Under the pieces are notes generated by a model. That model was not told where the DNA came from. It saw only the letters and a list, made by a program, of their open reading frames with translations, and did not search any database. A program made the translations under genes and the position numbers. From Oceanisphaera sp. IT1-181 (lineage in GTDB: Bacteria; Pseudomonadota; Gammaproteobacteria; Enterobacterales; Aeromonadaceae): 64,000 nucleotides of DNA. This document shows, one piece after another, positions 1 through 6,080 of the stretch (position 1 is the first letter of the stretch; each line of letters opens with the position of its first letter). The stretch spans positions 3,379,001 through 3,443,000 of the forward strand of contig NZ_CP136856.1 of assembly GCF_033807535.1 (NCBI RefSeq), in the 5' to 3' direction.

Positions 1-141
1 GTTATCGTATCGGGCTTGAGTATTGGTACGCTGTTTACGCTGTTTGTGTTGCCGGTGATTTACACCTTCTTGGCTTCACAGCACAAGCCGCTGCCGGTGT
101 TTGATGAAAACCAAGCACCCAAAATGGTGGATAGCCACTAA
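1..141 (+). CDS. RND efflux pump inner-membrane subunit, C-terminal end (partial)
   Basis: Frame 1 is open from the window edge to a TAA at 139-141 and gives 46 residues. It reads VIVSGLSIGTLFTLFVLPV followed by IYTFLAS and a polar tail ending KMVDSH. This is the typical last transmembrane helix of AcrB/MexB/MdtB-like resistance-nodulation-division transporters, where the GTLFTLFVLPVIY pattern closes the permease half. The family exports drugs, dyes or metals using the proton gradient, together with a membrane-fusion protein and an outer-membrane channel. Substrate cannot be inferred because the rest lies outside the window. A strong terminator follows, so it is the last gene of its operon. 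Confidence 0.8.
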   Translation, partial: VIVSGLSIGTLFTLFVLPVIYTFLASQHKPLPVFDENQAPKMVDSH

Positions 142-164
142 TTTTTAATAGAAGACGATAGACA

Positions 165-191
165 AAAGGGCTGCGTTTGCAGCCCTTTTTT
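165..191 (+). terminator. Rho-independent terminator after the RND pump gene
   Basis: AAGGGCTGC, loop GTTT, GCAGCCCTT, then a T run. The stem of 9 bp and the U tract end the efflux operon 24 bp after its stop codon. Confidence 0.9.
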
Positions 192-311
192 ATTGGCTTA
201 TAAAAGCCGAGCACAAGATGCTAAGCTGCCCTGTTATCTTAGATTAGCGATTATTTTACCTAACGCAGAGCTCAGCGTTGGCATCTAACAAGTAAATCAA
301 GGAGCAACCAC

Positions 312-509
312 ATGCTGGGAATAATATTATTAGGGTTAGCCATCGCCGCCGTCTTGCTGATGGTGAACCAGGGCCGCAGCCACCATGATATTGCACAACG
401 CGTTGCGCAGTTAGAAGCACAAAACTTGCAGCTGCACGAACGAGTACAAGTATTGGAAGAATTGGTGTTAGAGAAAGAAAAACAACGCCCTTTTGATACG
501 CTTGAATAG
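312..509 (+). CDS. Small membrane-anchored coiled-coil protein (PspB-like)
   Basis: A 65-residue protein with one N-terminal hydrophobic helix (about residues 2-18), a short basic linker, then a charged heptad-rich helix (about 24-58; VAQLEAQNLQLHERVQVLEEL) that should form a coiled coil. AGGAG lies about 9 bases before the ATG. Size, topology and the leucine-rich tail resemble the phage-shock protein PspB, but no pspA or pspC is adjacent, so the assignment is a resemblance only. It lies 65 bp upstream of a drug/metabolite exporter on the same strand and may be co-transcribed with it. Function unknown. Confidence 0.65.
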   Translation: MLGIILLGLAIAAVLLMVNQGRSHHDIAQRVAQLEAQNLQLHERVQVLEELVLEKEKQRPFDTLE

Positions 510-574
510 CCGCTTGATAGCAACAGATACATACCAACAGATAGATACAAACTGACAGACACAAACAAGCAGCC

Positions 575-1456
575 ATGAAAAATCAAAAAAAAGCCTACCT
601 TTACGGCCTAGGTGCCGTCGCCTGCTGGTCTACCGTGGCTACCGCCTTTAAGCTCTCGCTGGGCTACTTTTCGCCGGCGCAGTTACTGCTGGTGGCTACC
701 GTGACTTCGTCGCTGTTATTGCTGGGCATAGTCGCTTGGCAAGGCAAGCTGCCCTTGTTGGCCAAAAGCTTAAAAGCCCATCCGGGCTATTACCTCTTGC
801 TGGGGCTGATTAACCCTACCCTCTATTATCTGGTGTTGTTTCAGGCCTACGATCGGCTGCCAGCGCAACAGGCACAAACACTTAATTACACTTGGGCGAT
901 TACCCTCACCCTGCTGGCAGTGCCCTTCTTAGGGCAAACCATCCGCAAGCAAGACTGGGTAGCCATACTGCTGGGCTATTTAGGCGCCATGGTGATTGCC
1001 ACCAAAGGTAACTTACTCAGTCTCGACTTTGAGGATCCGCTGGGGGTGGCGTTGGCGTTATTTTCTACGCTACTGTGGGCCGGTTATTGGATTTTAAATA
1101 CCCGCCATCAAGGCGATGCATTAGTCAGCCTCACCTTGAGCTTCTTGCTGGCCTTGCCGTTAGTGGTGGCCGCCACCGCTTTGTGGTCGGATTTTCAGTT
1201 AACCGCTTGGCAAGGTTGGTTGGGTGCGATTTATGTTGGCTTGTTCGAGATGGGCATCGCCTTCGTGCTTTGGCTGCTGGCGCTGCGCCATGCAGAGCAC
1301 ACAGCGCGGATCTCGAACTTAATTTTTATCTCGCCGTTCGCCTCGTTATTGCTGTTACGTTTTTTAGTGGGCGAAGAAATTTATCCCGCCACTCTAGTCG
1401 GCCTCATGATGATAGTGGCCGCGCTGCTTATCCAGCAGGTCAAAACTAAACCATGA
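575..1456 (+). CDS. DMT superfamily (EamA-type) inner-membrane exporter
   Basis: 293 residues, almost entirely hydrophobic, with the ten-helix architecture of two tandem EamA repeats (about residues 8-140 and 152-288). The start region KKAYLYGLGAVACWSTVATAFKLSL is the usual first helix with the W-S-T motif, and the second repeat begins at LGVALALFSTLLWAGYWI. Members export amino acids, metabolites or drugs. The substrate cannot be told from sequence. It follows the small coiled-coil protein and is followed by a long repeat-filled gap without a recognisable terminator. It is distinct from two other EamA-type genes further on in this window (eamA and rarD). Confidence 0.88.
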   Translation: MKNQKKAYLYGLGAVACWSTVATAFKLSLGYFSPAQLLLVATVTSSLLLLGIVAWQGKLPLLAKSLKAHPGYYLLLGLINPTLYYLVLFQAYDRLPAQQAQTLNYTWAITLTLLAVPFLGQTIRKQDWVAILLGYLGAMVIATKGNLLSLDFEDPLGVALALFSTLLWAGYWILNTRHQGDALVSLTLSFLLALPLVVAATALWSDFQLTAWQGWLGAIYVGLFEMGIAFVLWLLALRHAEHTARISNLIFISPFASLLLLRFLVGEEIYPATLVGLMMIVAALLIQQVKTKP

Positions 1457-1460
1457 AGAG

Positions 1461-1545
1461 ATTAAAGATTTTTCGCAACGGAAGAACACGGAATCCACGG
1501 AAAAATAGAGATCAGATCTGAAAGAGATCTTGATGGTAAGAGCCG
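1461..1545 (+). repeat. CCACGGAA-family intergenic repeat, half copy
   Basis: Begins ATTAAAGATTTTTCGCAACGG, continues with CACGGAA motifs at 9-11 base spacing, then GATCAGATCTGAAAG and ATGGTAAGAGCC. The same string of motifs recurs at 8345-8434 and, in other forms, at 5581-5800, 5935-6021, 8208-8286 and 50390-50592. This copy and the 8345 copy also share about 35 bp beyond the repeat (GCAAAAGTGACA and GAAACAG). Confidence 0.8.
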
Positions 1546-1572
1546 AAATTAGACCCAAGCAAAAGTGACAAG

Positions 1573-1614
1573 CGAAACAGGGTGCATTATGGCTGAGGTT
1601 CTTACGTAATCAGG
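1573..1614 (+). repeat. Isolated right end of the MITE-like element
   Basis: GAAACAGGGTGCATTATGG, CTGAGGTTC and ACGTAATCAGG match the right terminal inverted repeat of the complete elements at 1636-1952 and 55743-56017. No matching left end lies upstream, so it looks like a truncated older copy only 21 bp from the complete one. Confidence 0.7.
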
Positions 1615-1635
1615 TACTTTGTAGTCTTGCGCTTT

Positions 1636-1952
1636 CCTGATTACCCACAAAGCTCAGCCATGTTTCAGAAAACTCAGCACCAATGAATTCAATAGGTTAC
1701 AGGTAGGTACCGCCTCTTCGGTGAAGAATATGAGGCTCAGTTTGGTATTTCGACCTTGTAGGGGCCAATTTATTCGGCCCGGTTTGGTGTTTGGGTTTAA
1801 ATCTAAACCTCAGTAACAGCCAGCAAAGCTGGCCAGCCGAATGAATTGGCTGCTACAAAACCCAGACCATTTGACCTTGGAGCCAGACCGGCAGCTACAA
1901 AAGAACAAACTGAAACAGGGCGCATAATAGCTGAGGTTCATAAGTAATCAGG
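1636..1952. mobile_element. MITE-like element, complete copy 1
   Basis: A 317-bp non-coding element. The left end CCTGATTACCCACAAAGC and the right end (reverse complement CCTGATTACTTATGAACC) are imperfect inverted repeats reaching inward to a shared GTTTCAG. It is flanked by the exact 8-bp direct repeat TGCGCTTT (1628-1635 and 1953-1960). The same sequence with another flank occurs at 55743-56017. Inside is a GCCAATTTATTCGGC / GCCGAATGAATTGGC inverted pair. There is no open frame of note, so transposition would need an enzyme acting in trans. It sits in the gap before the aminopeptidase P gene. Confidence 0.8.
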
Positions 1953-2214
1953 TGCGCTTTAGCTGCAAGTTCTGCGAAGCAGAATAGTTTTAAAATACAT
2001 TCTCGCTGAGACGGGACCGCCGAAGTCCTCTTTATTAAAGAGACGGGCGGGCTACAAAATATCGCCCTATGGTGCGACGCAAGCCTTACCGCTGTGATTT
2101 AGGTTTTGCTATAGTCTGTAGCTGACCGCCGATAGCTCACCGTCGCCTTATGCTTAACTAACGGTTAGCCAAGGCGCCTCACCGCCATTACTGCATTCTC
2201 ATTAAGGAGCCCTA

Positions 2215-4005
2215 ATGCCACACGTTCAGCGCCTCGCAGCGATTCGCCACTCCATGGCCGCCCAAAATCTGCAGGCCTTTATTGTGCCCCACGATGACGA
2301 ACATCTGGGTGAATATATACCGCCCTACGCGGAGCGTTTGGCGTGGCTGACCGGCTTTACGGGCTCCGCCGGTGCTTGCGTGCTGTTAGCCGAACAGGCC
2401 GCCTTGTTTGTGGATGGGCGCTATACAGTGCAAGTGCGCCAGCAAGCTCCCGCTAGCTTATTTAATTATCATCATCTTATTAGCGAGCCCTATCTCGACT
2501 GGCTACTCAGCCAACTGCGTAACGGAGATAGCGTGGGCTTTGACTCGCATTTGCACAGCCAGCAATGGTATGAAAATGCCGAGCCTAAGCTGGCGGCGAA
2601 AGGCATATCGCTGGTGCCAGTAAGCGAAAACTTAATTGATGCTCAGTGGCACGACCGCCCGCAACCCAGCGTTAATCCGGCACTCTTGCTTAGCCAAGAC
2701 TACAGCGGCCAACACAGCGAAGCTAAGCGCAGCCGTATCGCCCAAGATTTAGCAGCAGCGAACCTAGACGCGCAATTATTCACCCAAGCCGAGCCCATTA
2801 ACTGGCTACTGAATATCCGCGGTCGCGATATCGACTGCTTGCCGGTGGTGCTGAGTTTTGCTTTGTTGCATCAAAATGGCAGCGTGCAATTATTTGCCGA
2901 TCCCGCTAAGTTTGCTGATTTAGACTTAAGCGCCCACAGTGGCTCCGATGTCACCTTGCATCCGGTAGCCGAACTCACAGCGGCGCTAACAGCATTGGGC
3001 AATAAAAGCGCACGGGTGCAGCTTGATCCGACCACCGCTAACGCTTGGAGCGCACTTACTTTAAGCGAAGCGGGCGCCGAGTTAGCCTATGCTGATGACC
3101 CTTGCATGCTGCCTAAAGCCTGCAAAAACCCAGTAGAAGTCAACGGCAGTCGCGCCGCCCATCTGCGTGATGGTGCCGCCATGTGCCGTTTCTTGGCTTG
3201 GTTGGATGCGCGCGTTAGCCAAGCTAACCCCGAGCTTGAAGACGAAGGCAGTTTGGCCGATAAGCTCGAGCAGTTTCGTGCCGCTAACGATGAATTTGTA
3301 GAGCCCAGCTTTAGTACTATCTCTGCCTTAGGCCCCAATGCCGCCATGTGTCATTATCGTCATGATAACGGTACGCCGCGCCGCTTAGGCCAAGATGCTA
3401 TTTACTTAGTGGACTCTGGCGGCCAGTATCTGGATGGCACCACCGATATTACCCGCACCGTGGCGGTCGGCCAGCCAGATGCGGAAATGAAGAAGCTGTT
3501 TACACTGGTGCTGCGCGGCCATATGGACTTAGCGGCCGCACGTTTTCCGGCCGGCACTTGTGGTCAGCAGCTTGATGTATTAGCACGCCAACCCTTGTGG
3601 CAAGAAGGCTATAACTTCGATCACGGCACCGGCCATGGGGTGGGCCATTACTTAAGCGTGCACGAAGGCCCGCAGCGTATTTCACCCAAAGGCAGCCAAA
3701 CCGCACTGACTACCGGCATGATAGTGTCTAACGAGCCCGGTTATTATCGGGAAGACGCCTTTGGTATTCGTTGTGAAAATCTACAAGTGGTGCAGCCAGC
3801 CAACATAGGCGGGGATATTCCAATGTTCGCCTTTGAAACGCTGACCTTTGTGCCCTTCGACCGTCGTTTAGTGGATACTGCTTGGCTTGAGCCTAAGCAT
3901 CTTGATTGGCTTAATCAGTATCACGCCCAAGTGTGGGCTAAAATTAGCCCGCAATTAAGCGGGACAGATCTGATTTGGCTGGAGCAGGCAACGCGAGCCC
4001 TATAA
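2215..4005 (+). CDS. Xaa-Pro aminopeptidase, long (three-domain) M24B type
   Basis: 596 residues, the length of the long eukaryote-like aminopeptidase P rather than the 440-residue E. coli PepP. Two creatinase-like N-terminal domains (about 5-140 and 160-320) precede the pita-bread metallopeptidase domain (about 325-540) and a C-terminal extension. The five dinuclear-metal ligands are visible: D400 and D411 (VDSGGQYLDGTTD), H474 (GTGHGVGH), E507 (SNEPGYY) and E521 (CENLQ). It removes an N-terminal residue preceding proline from peptides in the cytoplasm, probably with manganese. AAGGAG lies 6 bases before the ATG. Monocistronic by spacing. Confidence 0.93.
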   Translation: MPHVQRLAAIRHSMAAQNLQAFIVPHDDEHLGEYIPPYAERLAWLTGFTGSAGACVLLAEQAALFVDGRYTVQVRQQAPASLFNYHHLISEPYLDWLLSQLRNGDSVGFDSHLHSQQWYENAEPKLAAKGISLVPVSENLIDAQWHDRPQPSVNPALLLSQDYSGQHSEAKRSRIAQDLAAANLDAQLFTQAEPINWLLNIRGRDIDCLPVVLSFALLHQNGSVQLFADPAKFADLDLSAHSGSDVTLHPVAELTAALTALGNKSARVQLDPTTANAWSALTLSEAGAELAYADDPCMLPKACKNPVEVNGSRAAHLRDGAAMCRFLAWLDARVSQANPELEDEGSLADKLEQFRAANDEFVEPSFSTISALGPNAAMCHYRHDNGTPRRLGQDAIYLVDSGGQYLDGTTDITRTVAVGQPDAEMKKLFTLVLRGHMDLAAARFPAGTCGQQLDVLARQPLWQEGYNFDHGTGHGVGHYLSVHEGPQRISPKGSQTALTTGMIVSNEPGYYREDAFGIRCENLQVVQPANIGGDIPMFAFETLTFVPFDRRLVDTAWLEPKHLDWLNQYHAQVWAKISPQLSGTDLIWLEQATRAL

Positions 4006-4062
4006 AGTGAGCACGCTGTCATTTGCCGCCGTTTGCTAAAATTCGCTAAACTGCCCGCGTAT

Positions 4063-4094
4063 ATTGTCGCTTGAGTATGATCTTAAGCGACAAT
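4063..4094. promoter_or_regulatory. 13-bp hairpin between pepP-like gene and pssA
   Basis: ATTGTCGCTTGAG, loop TATGAT, CTTAAGCGACAAT pairs over 13 positions with one G-U. No T tract follows, and it ends 19 bases before the pssA ATG. It may be a weak terminator of the upstream gene or a structure in the pssA leader. Confidence 0.55.
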
Positions 4095-4113
4095 TCATTA
4101 ACCGGATCTACTT

Positions 4114-5463
4114 ATGCCATTAGCTCAACATTACCGCTCCTTACTGCACCGCCTGCCTAGCTTGGCGGTGGATGCAGACCAAATACAAGTTTTGTATTCG
4201 GCGCAAAGCTTTAAGCAAAGGTTGTTGGAACTTATTGCAGCCGCGCAACAGCGTATTTATCTGGTTGCCCTGTATTTACAAGATGATGCGGCCGGCCGAG
4301 AGATTTTGACCGCGCTGTATGAAGCCAAACAAGCCAATCCGGCGTTAGATATTTGTTTATTTGTGGACTTTCACCGCGCCCAACGGGGCCTGATTGGTCA
4401 TAAAGGCCAAGGTGGCAACCACAAGATGTACCAAGAATTTGCCGACCGCTATTCGCAGTCGATTAATATTTACGGCGTGCCGGTTAAAGGTCGCGAAGTG
4501 CTGGGTGTGCTGCATCTCAAGGGATTTATCTTTGACGATACGCTGCTCTATTCTGGCGCCAGCCTCAACGACATTTACCTGCACCAGCAAGAGCGCTATC
4601 GCTTCGACCGTTATCATCAACTCAACGATGCGGCACTGGCCGATACCATGATTGATTACATGACGCGGCTGTTTATGGATAATCCGGCGGTACCTTCACT
4701 GCTTGAAGCGCATATTCCCTCGGCACGCCAGTTGCGCTCGGTACTCCGCCAATTTAAGCCGCAAATGAAGCGTGCTCAGTATCAGTTTACTGACGAACCT
4801 CGCCAAACCGGTCAAGTGTCGGTCACGCCGCTCGCGGGCTTGGGTAAAAGAGGCAATCATCTCAACCGCGCCATCCGCACCCTACTGCGCAGCAGCGAGC
4901 AACAGCTGTTCATTTGTACGCCTTATTTCAACTTACCTAAACCGCTGGCCAAAGATGTGCGCACCTTATTAAAGAAAGGCGTGACCGTGACCTTGGTGAT
5001 TGGTGATAAAACTGCCAACGACTTTTACATCTCTCCCGATGAGCCGTTTCGCACCATAGGCGGGCTGCCGTATTTATACGAAACCAATCTGCGCCGCTTT
5101 GCTCGTGCCCACCAAACCTCTATTTATCAAGGCAAGCTGAACATCATGCTGTGGAGCCACGAGCGCAACTCGTATCACCTTAAGGGCATGTTTGTAGACG
5201 ACGACTTGGCCATGATCACCGGCAATAACCTCAACCCCCGCGCTTGGGGCCTAGATTTAGAAAATGGCCTGTTATTACAAGATCCCGAGCGGTTGTTGCA
5301 GCCCTGCTTTGAGGAAGAAAAAAACAATATTCTCAAACACTGCAAGCGCATTGAGCATTTCTCACAAATCGAGGAAATGGCCGATTACCCAGTACCGGTA
5401 CAACGACTGCTAAAACGCGTACAACGCACCCGTGCGAATGTGTTGTTGAAGAGACTGCTTTAA
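4114..5463 (+). CDS. pssA: CDP-diacylglycerol--serine O-phosphatidyltransferase
   Basis: 449 residues, matching the 451-residue E. coli PssA along its length. It is the phospholipase-D-type enzyme that makes phosphatidylserine from CDP-diacylglycerol and serine, the committed step to phosphatidylethanolamine, at the membrane surface. Both HKD motifs are intact: H134-L-K136 with FIFDD, and H355-L-K357 with MFVDD, each followed by a conserved GASLND or TGNNLNPRAW stretch. The C-terminus is strongly basic, in keeping with peripheral binding to acidic lipid. It is followed by a strong terminator. Confidence 0.96.
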   Translation: MPLAQHYRSLLHRLPSLAVDADQIQVLYSAQSFKQRLLELIAAAQQRIYLVALYLQDDAAGREILTALYEAKQANPALDICLFVDFHRAQRGLIGHKGQGGNHKMYQEFADRYSQSINIYGVPVKGREVLGVLHLKGFIFDDTLLYSGASLNDIYLHQQERYRFDRYHQLNDAALADTMIDYMTRLFMDNPAVPSLLEAHIPSARQLRSVLRQFKPQMKRAQYQFTDEPRQTGQVSVTPLAGLGKRGNHLNRAIRTLLRSSEQQLFICTPYFNLPKPLAKDVRTLLKKGVTVTLVIGDKTANDFYISPDEPFRTIGGLPYLYETNLRRFARAHQTSIYQGKLNIMLWSHERNSYHLKGMFVDDDLAMITGNNLNPRAWGLDLENGLLLQDPERLLQPCFEEEKNNILKHCKRIEHFSQIEEMADYPVPVQRLLKRVQRTRANVLLKRLL

Positions 5464-5493
5464 ACACAGCGCCCGGCGCCCAGCTCAACACCA

Positions 5494-5537
5494 AACAAAA
5501 CGCCGCATTCCCAGAGTTCGGCGTTTTGTTGTTTTTG
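5494..5537 (+). terminator. Terminator after pssA
   Basis: AACAAAACGCCG pairs with CGGCGTTTTGTT across a 13-base loop, then GTTTTTG follows. A 12-bp perfect stem, 30 bp after the pssA stop. Confidence 0.85.
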
Positions 5538-5580
5538 TTGTCTTCCTGATGACCATCAGGATCTCGCTTTGGATCTTAGT

Positions 5581-5800
5581 GACTTGAGCTATTTGCCACG
5601 GAAGGCACGGACAAAACAAGGAAAAATAGTGATCAGATCTGAAAGTGATTCTAGGAGTAAGAGCCAAACACCCCAGCTCATCTAAGATAGAGCTCTTACA
5701 AATCATAAGATCTTGTTACTTGTCGACCTTATCCCATCTTAATTTTTCCATGATGCTCGTAAACAAAGAGGGTGTTCTTCCGTGGCAAAAAGTCTTTAAT
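5581..5800. repeat. CCACGGAA-family element, inverted-pair copy 1
   Basis: Left arm TTGCCACGGAAGGCACGG with GATCAGATCTGAAAG and GTAAGAGCC; right arm, inverted, CTCTTACAAATCATAAGATC, TTACTTGTCGAC, CATCTTAATTTTTCC and GTTCTTCCGTGGCAAAAAG. The locus at 50390-50592 carries the same two different arms in the opposite overall orientation, so this is one composite palindromic element rather than two chance neighbours. Confidence 0.75.
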
Positions 5801-5833
5801 CCCTAGTATCAGCTTTAGCTTGGTACTTATCTT

Positions 5834-5890
5834 TATGCCGTCTTCCTGACGCACGTCAGGATCTCGCACTATTTTTTAACTTACGGCATA
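5834..5890. repeat. Cloverleaf-family repeat, short variant
   Basis: Outer stem TATGCCGT (5834-5841) with ACGGCATA (5883-5890), and inner hairpin CCTGACG-CA-CGTCAGG followed by ATCTCG. A partial relative with CCTGATG-AC-CATCAGG lies at about 5540-5575. The T-to-C / A-to-G pair change in the hairpin stem keeps the pairing relative to the copies at 14733 and 14841. Confidence 0.7.
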
Positions 5891-5934
5891 CCGCGACTCG
5901 AAGCGGCCTATTTTTATCCAAGAAAAATTCATTT

Positions 5935-6021
5935 TTCGTCTTAATCTTAATTTTTCGGTGGATTTCGTGGATTCCGTGGCAAAAAGTCTTTAATCCCTAG
6001 CTAGGCGCTCGGCGCTGCTGT
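5935..6021 (-). repeat. CCACGGAA-family repeat, half copy, reverse orientation
   Basis: Reads on the minus strand CAGCGCCGAGCGCCTAGC, GGGATTAAAGACTTTTTGCC, then CACGGAA motifs and AAAAATTAAGATTAAGACG. The GC-rich GCGCC box is shared with the copies at 8155 and 50354. Confidence 0.7.
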
Positions 6022-6080
6022 TACTCCCTTTTTAATCAAGCCTTTGCTATTCTCTGTACATATTTACAGGTGAGGCCGTT

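Larger units (their letters stand above)
1457..2214. other. 758-bp gap: repeats only, no gene
   Basis: Holds, in order, a CCACGGAA half repeat, a solo MITE end, a complete MITE, and at about 2010-2057 a small hairpin repeat (CCGCCGAAGTCCTC with AAAGAGACGGGCGGGC) whose near copy is at 59083-59115. Its last 100 bp should carry the promoter of the aminopeptidase gene, but I see no convincing -35/-10 pair. No coding region is supportable. Confidence 0.7.
5464..6080. other. 617-bp gap filled by a terminator and three repeats
   Basis: After the pssA terminator the gap holds a partial cloverleaf repeat (about 5540), a composite CCACGGAA element, a short cloverleaf copy and a reversed CCACGGAA half copy. 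Only the last 50 bp before recG look free for a promoter. No gene is supportable here. Confidence 0.7.

Noticed and set aside
1636..1952. The MITE-like element as a derivative of the IS4-family element at 60764
   Set aside because: The ends differ (CCTGATTAC against TAACACC) and the target duplications are 8 and 10 bp, so a different transposase must be responsible.
5494..5537. The structured pssA downstream region as a riboswitch for recG
   Set aside because: It is a plain 12-bp stem with a T run, over 500 bp before recG, and behaves as a terminator.
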